This document shows, piece by piece, positions 39,143 to 48,640 of a stretch of 62,711 nt of DNA; position 1 is the first letter of the stretch; each line of letters starts with the position of its first letter. The notes beneath the pieces were generated by a model that was not told the origin of the DNA, made no database searches, and saw only the letters and a list, made by a program, of their open reading frames with translations. The position numbers and the translations under genes were made by a program. The stretch comes from Prochlorococcus sp. AG-355-M18. Lineage in GTDB: Bacteria > Cyanobacteriota > Cyanobacteriia > PCC-6307 > Cyanobiaceae. The stretch covers positions 1 to 62,711 of the forward strand of contig QCED01000007.1 of NCBI GenBank assembly GCA_003280725.1. The letters are read 5' to 3'.

Positions 39143-39160
39143 CAAAAAAATCTTTTTTTG
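39143..39160. terminator. A/T inverted repeat between ppk and the sigma-factor gene
   Basis: CAAAAAAATCTTTTTTTG lies in the 193-base ppk/sigma gap; its arms are complementary around a central TC. It could act as a weak A/U hairpin ending the ppk transcript on the minus strand. With no G/C in the stem apart from the closing pair, the support is slight. The rest of the gap shows no ORF that I would accept. Confidence 0.25.
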
Positions 39161-39252
39161 CCTTAATTTCTTGAAATCTGTTGGTATGAAAGGTTTTTAT
39201 AAAAATAAAAAAAAATTTAAAATATTAAGTTTTTTTTTAAATGTTATAAAAA

Positions 39253-41334
39253 TCAATATTGTTCTATTAGGTCAATTTGCGATCGATTATCCGATGATTC
39301 TAATTTATATTTCGAATAAGAACCATCTTTCTTCATTATCCAAGAAAAGTAATCATCCTTAATGTAGGTTTGCAAAAGCGAGTATATTTTAGATTTTAAT
39401 TCATCATCTTCTATCGGAGTAACAGCTTCTATTCTTCTATCAAGGTTTCTTTTCATCCAATCTGCGCTCCCAATAAAAACTTCATTATCATCGTTATTAC
39501 AAAACCAAAAAATTCTTGAGTGTTCAAGAAAATGTCCAATAATGCTTTTGACTTTAATATTTTCACTTAAGTTTTTTGTTTGGGGATATAAGCAACAAAT
39601 CCCTCTTACTATAAGATTAATTTTTACACCTGAGTTAGAAGCTAAATAAAGAAGGTTAATTATTTCTGGGTCAACTAAAGAATTCATTTTTGCAATTATT
39701 TCAGCTTTTTTACCTTCTTTTGAATTTTTAATTTCTCTATTTATGAGAAATATAAACTTTTCTCTCATCGATGAGGGGGAGACTAATAATTTTTGATAAC
39801 TTTTTTGTTTAGAAAAACCTGATAAGTAATTAAATAACTCAAGTAAATCTGATGCAATTTCAGGATCTGTTGAAAGTAATCCTAAATCTGTATAAAACCT
39901 TGAAGTATTAGAGTTATAATTTCCAGTTCCAATATGGAAATAATTCCTTAATCGTCCTTTCTCTTTTCTAACTATTAAAGCTATTTTTGTATGTGTTTTA
40001 AATCCTATAATTCCATAGACGACATGAATTCCAGCTTGTTCAAGTTGTTTTGCCCACTGAATATTATTGTCTTCATCAAATCTTGCTTTCAGTTCAACAA
40101 GAGTCATTACTTCTTTACCATTTTCTGCAGCTCTCATTAGAGCTGCGATGATAGGAGAATCCTTGGAAACTCTGTATAAAGTGATTTTTATAGCCATTAC
40201 AAGTGGATCATCAGCGGCTTTGTTTATAAATTCCTCTACTGAAGTTTTAAATAAGTCGTAGGGATGATGCAGCAGAATATTATTTTTCCTAAGTATCTTA
40301 AAAATAGAATTGAGGTTTTTGTTTGAGGACAGATCTAAGTTTTTTAATTGTGAATGAGTTTTCCCAATAAGCAAATTTTCTTTTAAATCATCTCTATTAA
40401 TTTTTGTAAGCTGATTTAAATCATCCAGGCTCAATAAACTTTTACAAAAGTATATATATTCTTCTTGTATTGAGATACTTCCAACAAGTAATTTTAGAAT
40501 ATTTTCTGGCATATTCGATTCAACTTCTAACCTAACGACGTCTCCACCAAATCTTCTTTTTTGCAAACTTTGTTCAACTGCTAAAAGAAGATCATCAGCT
40601 TCAAGTTCTTTTAGTTCTAGATCTGCATCTCTTGTCACTCTAAAAAAAGAGTAATTTACACATTCCATTCCGTTAAATAAAGTATTTATATTATTCCCAA
40701 TTAAATCTTCAACAGTTATGAAAATGTGAGAACTTTCGTTACTAGGTTGAATAATTTCATTGGGAATTTGTATAAATCGGTTTATATTTTTTGTTGGTAT
40801 TTTGACTCTGACAAACTGATTTTTAGAACCTTCCCCATCCTTTATTAAAGCAGCTAAGTTTAGACTTAAATTACTTATGAATGGGAATGGATGTGCTGGA
40901 TCAACAACCAATGGAGTTAACAAAGGGAAAACAGATGTAGTAAAGAAGTTATTACACCAATTTCTTTGATTTTTACTGAGATCCTTATATTTTTTTATAA
41001 TTACACCTTGTTTTTTTAATTCGTCACTTAATTCATTATTTACATAGTTTTCTTGAAGATTAGTTAATTTTTTTACTTCTTTATTGATTTTTGTTAATTG
41101 CTCTTTAGGGGTAAGTCCGTCAATACTTTTTTTAGTAATTCCTGCTTCTACTTGAGCCTTTAATGAAGCTACCCTTACCATAAAAAATTCATCAAGATTA
41201 TTGCTAAAAATTGAACAAAATTTTACTTTATCTAGGATTTTGTACTCTTTTTCCATACCAGTTAGGAGTACTCTTTTATTGAATTCAATCCAACTTAATT
41301 CTCTATTTATAAAAACATTAGCCTGGCTTTGCAT
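39253..41334 (-). CDS. ppk: Polyphosphate kinase 1
   Basis: Reversibly polymerises the ATP gamma-phosphate into inorganic polyphosphate, a phosphorus and energy store. From the ATG at 41334 the protein has 693 residues and begins MQSQANVFINRELSWIEFN, the usual PPK1 start; the frame extends to 41388 but that would overlap the MFS gene by 50 bases and adds a lysine-rich unconserved leader. Markers are VDPAHPFPFISNLSLNLA, HHPYDLFKTS, ALMRAAENGKEVMTLVELKA, HTKIALIVRKEKG and the active-site histidine region YFHIGTGNYNSNTSRFYTD. It starts four bases after the MFS stop. Confidence 0.96.
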   Translation of the reverse strand: MQSQANVFINRELSWIEFNKRVLLTGMEKEYKILDKVKFCSIFSNNLDEFFMVRVASLKAQVEAGITKKSIDGLTPKEQLTKINKEVKKLTNLQENYVNNELSDELKKQGVIIKKYKDLSKNQRNWCNNFFTTSVFPLLTPLVVDPAHPFPFISNLSLNLAALIKDGEGSKNQFVRVKIPTKNINRFIQIPNEIIQPSNESSHIFITVEDLIGNNINTLFNGMECVNYSFFRVTRDADLELKELEADDLLLAVEQSLQKRRFGGDVVRLEVESNMPENILKLLVGSISIQEEYIYFCKSLLSLDDLNQLTKINRDDLKENLLIGKTHSQLKNLDLSSNKNLNSIFKILRKNNILLHHPYDLFKTSVEEFINKAADDPLVMAIKITLYRVSKDSPIIAALMRAAENGKEVMTLVELKARFDEDNNIQWAKQLEQAGIHVVYGIIGFKTHTKIALIVRKEKGRLRNYFHIGTGNYNSNTSRFYTDLGLLSTDPEIASDLLELFNYLSGFSKQKSYQKLLVSPSSMREKFIFLINREIKNSKEGKKAEIIAKMNSLVDPEIINLLYLASNSGVKINLIVRGICCLYPQTKNLSENIKVKSIIGHFLEHSRIFWFCNNDDNEVFIGSADWMKRNLDRRIEAVTPIEDDELKSKIYSLLQTYIKDDYFSWIMKKDGSYSKYKLESSDNRSQIDLIEQY

Positions 41335-41338
41335 TAAA

Positions 41339-42622
41339 TTAATCTTGGTTTTTGATTTTTGAAGAATTATTTTTTTTACCTTCTCCAATAAGGTATATCA
41401 TGAAAAGTAATATAACGGAACCAGCTATAAAGGGTGATTTAGGGCCAAAACTATCATAAACCCTTCCTGCCATTGCAATTCCTAAAACTCCTCCGAGACT
41501 TTGTAGCCCCTGAAGGTTACTTAGTATTGATCCTTGTTTATCAACTTCTAACTTCTTCGATATAAGTGCTCTTAAAGTAGGCGTAATTAATCCTGCCCCA
41601 ATTGCCAAAAATGAAACAGCTGAATAAATATTTATTGTCGCATTTTCCTTTGGAGCAGTTATTAAAAGTGCACACGCCACAAGAATAAAGCCTGATCCGA
41701 TAATTGTTAATCGCATTTCGCCAAATTGCTTTACCAGAGGCCCAATTAATCCTCCCTGAACGATAATCGCAATGATTCCTACTACAACAAGAGTTCCACT
41801 TGATGCTTTGGTGGTCCAGTTTAAAGATTCTTGGAGGAAAAATATAAGGATATTAGTCAATCCAGTAAAAGCAATAAAGTAAATAAAAAAAGCTAATGAT
41901 AATTTTTTAATCTTTTCTTCTTTGAAAACTATAAATAGAGCTTTTAAAGGGTTTTTTAAAGCAGTTTTTGATTTATTTATTTCATTATTAGGCTTGGTTT
42001 CTGGTAAGTAAAAAAATACAAGGAGAAAATTTATTATTGGAATGATTGAGGCTATCAAAACTGGAATAATGATTGCATCATCAGTATTTGTATTTTTTGC
42101 AAAAATTACAACAAAAATATTCCCTAAGAAAAAACTCAAACCAAAAGCTACACCAATAAGACCAAATGTTTTTGCTCTTTTTTCAGGGCTTGAAATATCT
42201 GCAAGAATTGTTGTTGCAGTAGCTGCAGTCCCCCCACTTAAACCGTCAATCAGTCTCGCTAAAAATAATAAAAATAACGGGATAGTGGCTATTGAATTTG
42301 ACCAATTAAAAAGAACTGTAAAGGATAATATTGATATTCCTATTACTGAACCAGTAATACAAAAAAGAGTAACAGGTCTTCTTCCATATCTATCACTCAT
42401 AAGTCCTATAAAAGGAGAAGCTGTAAATTGAGCTAATTGGTAAGTGCATGATAATAAACCATATGTACTTGCTTTAGAGTCAAAAAGTAAAACAAAAGAG
42501 GGTAATATGGGTAACAGTATACTTTCACTTAAACGATCATTAAGAAGAGTGATAAACGCACTAAGGAGAGTAAATTTTTTATTTGGTTTTAATAAACTTT
42601 CTTTCACAATATTTACCTTCAT
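41339..42622 (-). CDS. Major facilitator superfamily exporter
   Basis: A 427-residue protein with about twelve transmembrane helices and the MFS loop-2/3 signature LMSDRYGRRPVTLFC (about 78-92), preceded by PFIG. The layout (LARLIDGLSGGTAATATTILAD around 123-144) resembles drug/proton antiporters of the TetA group, but substrate cannot be inferred. It begins 30 bases from the divergent cobA start and ends four bases before ppk, so it probably shares a transcript with ppk. The tail ends in a short basic, hydrophilic segment (GKKNNSSKIKNQD). Confidence 0.9.
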   Translation of the reverse strand: MKVNIVKESLLKPNKKFTLLSAFITLLNDRLSESILLPILPSFVLLFDSKASTYGLLSCTYQLAQFTASPFIGLMSDRYGRRPVTLFCITGSVIGISILSFTVLFNWSNSIATIPLFLLFLARLIDGLSGGTAATATTILADISSPEKRAKTFGLIGVAFGLSFFLGNIFVVIFAKNTNTDDAIIIPVLIASIIPIINFLLVFFYLPETKPNNEINKSKTALKNPLKALFIVFKEEKIKKLSLAFFIYFIAFTGLTNILIFFLQESLNWTTKASSGTLVVVGIIAIIVQGGLIGPLVKQFGEMRLTIIGSGFILVACALLITAPKENATINIYSAVSFLAIGAGLITPTLRALISKKLEVDKQGSILSNLQGLQSLGGVLGIAMAGRVYDSFGPKSPFIAGSVILLFMIYLIGEGKKNNSSKIKNQD

Positions 42623-42652
42623 TGCGATTTACTTTTACTACCATACTTGTTA

Positions 42653-43468
42653 ATGGAGATTATTGTGCCCGGGATTGTTTATTTAGTTGGAGCAGGTCCT
42701 GGTGACCCTGAGCTTTTAACTCTTAAAGCTTTACGCCTAATAAAAAGTTGTGATGCATTAGTTCATGATGCTTTAATCCCGGATGAAATAACAAAAGAGG
42801 CAGGAAAAAATACAGAAATTTTCCATGTAGGCAAAAGAGCTGGGAAGTGTTCTGTACCTCAGGCTGAAACTAATGACCTTATTTTGAAATTAGCAAAAGA
42901 AGGCAAAAATGTTGTAAGGCTTAAAGGGGGAGATCCATTCGTTTTTTCTAGAGGCGGTGAAGAGGTATCGATTTTAGAAAAAAATGGAATTTTAGTTGAA
43001 ATCGTTCCTGGTATTACTTCTGGGATAGCTGCCCCCACATATTTTGGTATTCCACTAACTCATAGAGATGCTGCGAGTTCTGTAACTTTTGTCACTGGAC
43101 ATGAGCGTGTAGATAAGGAAAAAAAGACAGTGAATTGGAGAGATTTAGCTAAATCATCAGATAGCTTAGTAATTTTTATGGGTATAAAAAATATTGAATT
43201 TATTGTGGAAGAATTAATTCTAGGTGGTTTAGATAGGAGTACTAAATGCGCTGTTATTCAAGAAGCTACTTTAAAAAATCAAAAATGTTTTATAGAGAAA
43301 TTAGATAATCTTCCAGATAAAATCAAAGATAAAGAATTTTTAGCTCCATCAATTATCATTATTGGAAAAATTGTTGAATTTAAAGTTAATAATAATATCA
43401 CTAAAGTATCTGATGTCTATTTACCAGATATTAATAAAGTTCAACTATATAATAAATCCCAAAAGTAA
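42653..43468 (+). CDS. cobA: Uroporphyrinogen-III C-methyltransferase
   Basis: SAM-dependent methylation of uroporphyrinogen III to precorrin-2, the branch to sirohaem and cobalamin. The tetrapyrrole methylase fold shows IVYLVGAGPGDPELLTLKA at the N-terminus, then VVRLKGGDPFVFSRGGEE, EIVPGITSGIAAPTYFGIP and THRDAASSVTFVTGHE. It is a single-domain enzyme without the CysG oxidase/chelatase part. Starts: TTG 42647, ATG 42653, and GTG 42665 (six bases after GGAG) are all possible; the ATG gives 271 residues. Its stop overlaps the convergent pabC 3' end by 28 bases. Confidence 0.94.
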   Translation: MEIIVPGIVYLVGAGPGDPELLTLKALRLIKSCDALVHDALIPDEITKEAGKNTEIFHVGKRAGKCSVPQAETNDLILKLAKEGKNVVRLKGGDPFVFSRGGEEVSILEKNGILVEIVPGITSGIAAPTYFGIPLTHRDAASSVTFVTGHERVDKEKKTVNWRDLAKSSDSLVIFMGIKNIEFIVEELILGGLDRSTKCAVIQEATLKNQKCFIEKLDNLPDKIKDKEFLAPSIIIIGKIVEFKVNNNITKVSDVYLPDINKVQLYNKSQK

Positions 43469-44268
43469 ATTGGATCGAATTTAGGTTTAAGCTTTAAATC
43501 ATTAACTTGATTAATTTGTCTGCAAGATAAGCTATTAATTGCAACTATTATGTCATCATTTTGAAATTCTGGGGAAATTAATTCTTCTTTTACAATTTTC
43601 AATTTTAAAGCTTCAGAAACCATAATCCCTTCTAAACAGCCGCTCTCTTTTCTAGGAGTTATCCATTGATTATTTCTTTTAATTAGAAGATTAAATGTAC
43701 TTCCACAACAAAGTTCACCTGACGTATTCAAAAGGATAGAATCATCAAATGATTTTTCATTAGCTTCTGTCAAAACTTGTATTGCCTGATTATATGAAAA
43801 TGTTTTGCATTTACTTATAAGACTTAATTCATTTATTTTTTCCGTTTGACTAATGCAAACGCTTATCGGATTAAAATTTGGTTTGATTCTATAGAACTCA
43901 AGCCATAAATTATCTAAATCTTTTGTCTCTGAAGTGCTTTCAATTGTTAGTTTTCGTCCTTCATTTGTTCCTCGACTATAGTTTATTCTTACTGAAGCAA
44001 ATTGATCATTTTTAAGCGATAACTTTTTAATTCCATCGTGAATAAGTTGTAGCAAATTTAATTTATTTATTTTGAGGTTAATATTTAAAATCTTGCTACT
44101 TTTTTCTAATCTTTTCAGATGTTCATCAAAAAGAATAGGTTTGTTTTCCTTTATCAAAATGGTTTCAAATATACCATCAGCAAATTTTAATCCTCTATTA
44201 TTTGCAGCAATAAATATTCTATCAATATCTAACCATTGATCCTTGTGCCAGCCTAATGTTTCAATCAT
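43441..44268 (-). CDS. pabC: Aminodeoxychorismate lyase (PabC-like, class IV aminotransferase)
   Basis: A PLP enzyme expected to convert aminodeoxychorismate to p-aminobenzoate plus pyruvate, for folate. The 275-residue protein has the class IV layout: AANNRGLKFADGIFETILI near residue 21, DEHLKRLEKSSKIL (48-61), SVRINYSRG-type segment, the PLP-lysine region CKTFSYNQAIQVLTEA, and the substrate loop GELCCGSTFNLLIK then TPRKESGCLEGIM. The ATG at 44268 overlaps the pabB stop by four bases (ATGA), and pairing with pabB argues for the lyase over branched-chain aminotransferases of the same fold. Function rests partly on this context. Confidence 0.87.
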   Translation of the reverse strand: MIETLGWHKDQWLDIDRIFIAANNRGLKFADGIFETILIKENKPILFDEHLKRLEKSSKILNINLKINKLNLLQLIHDGIKKLSLKNDQFASVRINYSRGTNEGRKLTIESTSETKDLDNLWLEFYRIKPNFNPISVCISQTEKINELSLISKCKTFSYNQAIQVLTEANEKSFDDSILLNTSGELCCGSTFNLLIKRNNQWITPRKESGCLEGIMVSEALKLKIVKEELISPEFQNDDIIVAINSLSCRQINQVNDLKLKPKFDPIYFWDLLYS

Positions 44269-45581
44269 TTTAGTGAATCAATTAGCGGTAAAAGTTTCCA
44301 CTTTAGTTCATCAGTTTCTTCTTCAGGGTTTGAGTCAATAACTATTCCGCAACCAGCATATATATTGATTTTTTTGTCTTTAATTAAAAATGATCTTATT
44401 AGTATATTGCTGTCAAACTCTCCATTCCAGTCAAGCTTCAAAAATGAGCCACAGTATGGTCCGCGTTCACATTCTTCTAATTCAAAAAGTCTCTGGCATG
44501 ATCTTAATTTAGGTGCTCCAGTTATAGAGCCCCCAGGCCAACAAGCTTTTAGTAAATCAATCCAGTTCTTGTCTTTTTTTAATTTGCCTCTGATTACTGA
44601 AGTTAGATGATGAACTTTTAAGAAACTTTCAAGTTTTAATATTTCTGGCACCATAATACTTCCTGTTTCGCAAACTTTACTTAAATCATTTCTTATTAGG
44701 TCAACAATCATAATATTTTCGGCTCTATCTTTTTCGTTCGTTATTAAATCGATAGCATTAAGTGCGTCTTGATTTAAATCTTTATCTCTGGATCTAGTTC
44801 CTTTGATAGGTCTTGATTCTACAAAATTTTTATTATTAATTTTTATAAATCTTTCTGGCGAGGTAGATAATACAGCCTCTTTATAATTATCATTATTTAT
44901 TATTATTCCTCCAAAGGGAGCTCTTAATTTCCTTCTTATTTTCAAATAAATATCTAGAGGATTATAGTTTTTGGAAGATTCAATTTCGCATTTAGTTGTT
45001 AAGTTTGCTTGAAATATATCTCCTAAGGAAATTAATTTTTTCAGTTTTAAAATATTTTTCTGAAATTTTTCAGCCATTTCGTCCAAATTTATTTTTGAAA
45101 AATCAAAATTCAAATTTGTTTTAATAATATTTTCTTCTTCAATATTTTTTATATTGTTGATTATGTTTTTATAATTCATCAGTTCAGATGAGTTTGTGCC
45201 TTCGATAATTATTTCTTTTTTTATTAGATTACATTTAATGATTGGATCATATGATGCAATCCATAAAGTTGCCATATTAGATTTTCTCCATGGGTTTTTT
45301 GGTTCTATGTAAACTCCAGCTTCATAACTTAACCATCCGATCCAAAATCCTTTTTCAATATTTTTTAAATTGTTAAATGGATTATTAGTTTTGTCTAAGT
45401 TATTAATATCTCTTGATTGGATTATTTTTTTAGGTTTAATTCCTATTATTGACCATTCCCCATTTTCTTTCCCATCACTGTCTAGCCAAGCTAATCCTTT
45501 ATCTCCAAATTTTTTTGTTAGATCATGTGAAATCAGTGCTGGATCTATCCATTTTTCTAGAATTATTTTTTTTATTTTCAT
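44265..45581 (-). CDS. pabB: Aminodeoxychorismate synthase component I (PabB)
   Basis: Chorismate-binding enzyme that makes 4-amino-4-deoxychorismate with a glutamine amidotransferase partner (PabA, not in this window). The 438-residue protein has the C-terminal chorismate-utilising domain with LGDIFQANLTTKCE, VLSTSPERFI, FVESRPIKGTRSRDKD (the PIKGT motif separates PabB from TrpE), AENIMIVDLIRNDLSKVC, VHHLTSVIRGKL and PGGSITGAPKLRS. The N-terminal half carries the weaker tryptophan-binding-like region. It overlaps both neighbours (queC upstream, pabC downstream) by four bases, so translation is probably coupled through three genes. Confidence 0.93.
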   Translation of the reverse strand: MKIKKIILEKWIDPALISHDLTKKFGDKGLAWLDSDGKENGEWSIIGIKPKKIIQSRDINNLDKTNNPFNNLKNIEKGFWIGWLSYEAGVYIEPKNPWRKSNMATLWIASYDPIIKCNLIKKEIIIEGTNSSELMNYKNIINNIKNIEEENIIKTNLNFDFSKINLDEMAEKFQKNILKLKKLISLGDIFQANLTTKCEIESSKNYNPLDIYLKIRRKLRAPFGGIIINNDNYKEAVLSTSPERFIKINNKNFVESRPIKGTRSRDKDLNQDALNAIDLITNEKDRAENIMIVDLIRNDLSKVCETGSIMVPEILKLESFLKVHHLTSVIRGKLKKDKNWIDLLKACWPGGSITGAPKLRSCQRLFELEECERGPYCGSFLKLDWNGEFDSNILIRSFLIKDKKINIYAGCGIVIDSNPEEETDELKWKLLPLIDSLK

Positions 45582-46252
45582 TTTTTATTATTGTTATCAA
45601 GCCATTTTTCATAAGCGGCATTTCTAATTCTGCAGCTATCACACTTACCGCATGGTTTTGAATTGCCCGAATAACAACTCCATGTTTTATCTAAAGGGAC
45701 ATGATTAGCAAAAGCTAATTTAATAATTTCCTCTTTATTTAAATTTAATAGTGGCGTCCAAAGTTTTATTGGATTATTTTCTCTTCCTCTTTTATTGGCT
45801 AAATCTGCTAATTCTTGAAATTTTTTAATGTAGTCAGGTCTGCAATCTGGATAACCGGAATAATCTAGTGCATTAACTCCTAATCCTATAAAATCAGCAT
45901 CTATTGCTTCGGCATAACTTAGTGCAACGGAAATAAATATAGTATTTCTCCCAGGAACATAAGTATTAGGAATTTTATTAGTTTGTACTCCTTCTTTCGG
46001 AATATTTTTTTGAGTATCAGTTAATGATGAGCCTCCCCATAAGGATAAGTCAAGCTTAATGATTTTAAATTCTTCGATATCAAAGTGTTTTGCAATTATT
46101 GATGCAGAATTTAATTCTTTTTTATGACGTTGACCGTAGTCAAATGAAAGGCCAAAAATTTTAGCTTCGGATTTTTTTGCGATACCAGTAACTGTAGAAG
46201 AATCTAAACCTCCAGATAATAAAACTACTATCGATTTATTTGTAAGAGTCAT
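45578..46252 (-). CDS. queC: 7-cyano-7-deazaguanine synthase QueC
   Basis: Converts 7-carboxy-7-deazaguanine to preQ0 with ATP and ammonia. The 224-residue protein has the ATP-pyrophosphatase loop VVLLSGGLDSSTV (9-21), then IFGLSFDYGQRHKKEL, TYVPGRNTIFISVALSYAEA, DFIGLGVNALDYSGYPDCRP and the C-terminal zinc site CYSGNSKPCGKCDSCRIRN. It overlaps pabB by four bases downstream and follows queE by six bases, so queE-queC-pabB-pabC form a tight run. Queuosine precursors and folate both begin from GTP and chorismate branches, which may or may not explain the grouping. Confidence 0.96.
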   Translation of the reverse strand: MTLTNKSIVVLLSGGLDSSTVTGIAKKSEAKIFGLSFDYGQRHKKELNSASIIAKHFDIEEFKIIKLDLSLWGGSSLTDTQKNIPKEGVQTNKIPNTYVPGRNTIFISVALSYAEAIDADFIGLGVNALDYSGYPDCRPDYIKKFQELADLANKRGRENNPIKLWTPLLNLNKEEIIKLAFANHVPLDKTWSCYSGNSKPCGKCDSCRIRNAAYEKWLDNNNKK

Positions 46253-46258
46253 ATGATT

Positions 46259-46936
46259 TCAATTAATTTTTAAGTATTTGTGAGTTTGAAGGCTCAATTT
46301 CCAATCTGGATTATTTTTTACGAAGTCAATAGCAAGAGTAAAACCATTCGTATTGTTCCATGCTGGCTGTAAATAAAAAATTTTATCTTGTTTTTTTAAG
46401 CCATCTTCGCTTTTAGAGAGTTGATATTGTTTTAAAGTTTCTTTCTTTATTTGAATAGCAAATTCAATATCTTCTATTTCATTTATGATTATTTTGATTT
46501 CATTGCAGTTTTTTAAAAAATAATTTTTTGGAGGTAGGTGTCTTTTTGGAGATAAAGTAATCCAGTCATAGCTTCCTGATATTGAATTAACTCCACTTGT
46601 CTCAATATGAATCTTCATTGGCTTTTGTTCTTCTCCCATTGTCATTTTTTTTATGGCATTGCAAAAATTATCCAAGTTATGTTGTAAAGGTTCTCCACCT
46701 GTAATAACGCAAAAAGATGCTCCTTTTTCTCTGGCAATTTTTATGCGGTCTACTATTTTTTCAATTGATATAGAAGGGTGTTTTTTCTCGTCCCATGAAT
46801 TTTTGGTATCGCACCAAGAACATCCAACTTTACATCCCGCTAATCTTACAAAAAAAGCACTTTTTCCAGCGTGATAACCTTCACCTTGTAATGAATGAAA
46901 TTGTTCGACTAAGGGTAAAAAATTTGTCATTTTCAT
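46259..46936 (-). CDS. queE: 7-carboxy-7-deazaguanine synthase QueE (radical SAM)
   Basis: Radical SAM ring contraction of carboxytetrahydropterin in preQ0 synthesis. The 225-residue protein starts LPLVEQFHSLQGEGYHAGKS (about 6-25), followed by the SAM-cluster motif CKVGCSWC (CxxxCxxC, about 36-43) and FCVITGGEPLQHN, LSPKRHLPP; the length matches the family. The frame begins with two nearby ATGs (46936 and 46930); either is acceptable. queC is six bases downstream; pyrG ends 18 bases upstream on the same strand. Confidence 0.94.
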   Translation of the reverse strand: MKMTNFLPLVEQFHSLQGEGYHAGKSAFFVRLAGCKVGCSWCDTKNSWDEKKHPSISIEKIVDRIKIAREKGASFCVITGGEPLQHNLDNFCNAIKKMTMGEEQKPMKIHIETSGVNSISGSYDWITLSPKRHLPPKNYFLKNCNEIKIIINEIEDIEFAIQIKKETLKQYQLSKSEDGLKKQDKIFYLQPAWNNTNGFTLAIDFVKNNPDWKLSLQTHKYLKIN

Positions 46937-46954
46937 TCAAAAAAATAAAGAATA

Positions 46955-48565
46955 TTAATTTGATTGAGTTAGCTTATCTTGAGAGGCTTTTATTAAACCT
47001 TTAAATAAAGGATGAGGTTTGCCAGGTCGTGATAAAAACTCAGGATGATATTGACATGCTAAGAAGTATGGATGATTTTCTAACTCAATTAACTCAACTA
47101 ATCTGCCATCTGGTGATGTACCACTAATTTTATATCCAGAATCTAAAAAACTTTGTTTGTAGTAATTATTAAATTCGTATCTATGTCGATGTCTCTCATA
47201 AACAACATCCTCATTATATAAGTTTTTTCCAGTTGTATTTTTTGTCAATCTACATGGATAAACTCCAAGTCTCATTGTCCCACCTAAATCAACTACATCT
47301 TCCTGTTCTGGTAATAAATGTATCACTGGATTGGGAGTGTTTGGATCTAGTTCTGAGCTAGAAGCATCTGGAAGATTAGCTATATTCCTGGCCCATTCTA
47401 TAACTGCACATTGCATACCAAGGCACAAACCTAAAAAGGGAATTTTATTTTCTCTTGCGAATTTTATAGCCGAAATTTTTCCATTGACTCCTCTATTTCC
47501 AAATCCTCCAGGTACCACAATTGCATCAACTTTATTTAAGTAAGTTTCTGCTGAATTTTTTTCTATCATTTCAGCACTTACCCAATGTAAATTTAATAAA
47601 GCCTTTTGTTCAATGCATGCATGTCTTAAAGCTTCAACAACGGATAAATATGCATCTCCAAGTTCAATGTATTTACCTACTAAAGCAACTTTGATTGGAG
47701 CTCCAGGATTTCTTAAGTTGTGTATAAGTTGCTCCCAATTTTTCAAATCACATTTTTTATCTTCAAGGTCTAAATACTTCAGGGTTTCTTTGCATAAACC
47801 TTCTTTTTTTAAAGAAAGAGGTACAGAATAAATACTGTCTGCGTCTAAAGCTTCAATTACAGAGTTGATACTGACACCGCAAAAACCACTAAGCTTCTTT
47901 TTAAGAGCTTCATTGATAGATTTATCACTTCGGCATACAAGTAAATCTGGCTGAATTCCAATTGATCTTAATTCTTTCACTGAATGTTGTGTTGGTTTAG
48001 TTTTTATTTCGCCAGAGGTTTTGATGTAAGGAAGTAATGTTACGTGTATGTATGCAACATCGTTCCTATTGACATCATTTTTGAATTCTCTTATTGCCTC
48101 TAAAAAAGGTAGAGATTCAATATCACCAACTGTTCCACCAATTTCAGTAATTATAATATCTGCATTACTGTTGGCGGCTACTCTATTAATTCTTTCTCTT
48201 ATTTCTCCCGTTATGTGAGGTATAACTTGCACAGTTCCACCGTTATAACTACCTCTTCTTTCTTTATTGATAACTGCTTGATAGATAGATCCTGTAGTCA
48301 CACTATTTAACCTAGTCATTGCAGTATCAGTAAATCTTTCATAGTGACCTAAATCTAGATCGGTTTCAGCCCCATCTTCGGTTACAAATACTTCTCCATG
48401 TTGGAAAGGACTCATTGTTCCTGGATCAACATTTAGATATGGATCTAGTTTTAATATTGAAACACTATATCCTCTAGACTTTAATAATCTTCCTAAGCTT
48501 GCCGCTACAATTCCTTTACCAATGCTAGAAACTACTCCTCCGGTGACAAATACAAATTTTGACAT
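46955..48565 (-). CDS. pyrG: CTP synthase
   Basis: Aminates UTP to CTP using glutamine. The 536-residue protein shows the synthetase domain [20 protein letters not shown] at the N-terminus, [20 protein letters not shown] and [18 protein letters not shown], then from about 290 a class I glutamine amidotransferase domain with [26 protein letters not shown] (nucleophile Cys) and YHPEFLSRP (His-Glu). Both halves and all catalytic residues are present. It follows aspS by 75 bases and precedes queE by 18. Confidence 0.98.
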   Translation of the reverse strand: MSKFVFVTGGVVSSIGKGIVAASLGRLLKSRGYSVSILKLDPYLNVDPGTMSPFQHGEVFVTEDGAETDLDLGHYERFTDTAMTRLNSVTTGSIYQAVINKERRGSYNGGTVQVIPHITGEIRERINRVAANSNADIIITEIGGTVGDIESLPFLEAIREFKNDVNRNDVAYIHVTLLPYIKTSGEIKTKPTQHSVKELRSIGIQPDLLVCRSDKSINEALKKKLSGFCGVSINSVIEALDADSIYSVPLSLKKEGLCKETLKYLDLEDKKCDLKNWEQLIHNLRNPGAPIKVALVGKYIELGDAYLSVVEALRHACIEQKALLNLHWVSAEMIEKNSAETYLNKVDAIVVPGGFGNRGVNGKISAIKFARENKIPFLGLCLGMQCAVIEWARNIANLPDASSSELDPNTPNPVIHLLPEQEDVVDLGGTMRLGVYPCRLTKNTTGKNLYNEDVVYERHRHRYEFNNYYKQSFLDSGYKISGTSPDGRLVELIELENHPYFLACQYHPEFLSRPGKPHPLFKGLIKASQDKLTQSN

Positions 48566-48640
48566 TAAATATTTTTAATTAAGCACAGCCTCCTTATATT
48601 TTATTTAAACAAAAAACTTTTAGAACATCCATATATATTC

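Noticed and set aside
39171..39362. 63-residue plus-strand ORF over the 3' end of ppk
   Set aside because: Overlaps the conserved ppk end and has low-complexity Lys/Ile composition; probably a shadow.
41335..41388. Longer N-terminus for polyphosphate kinase
   Set aside because: It would overlap the MFS gene by 50 bases and precede the conserved INRELSWIEFN start.
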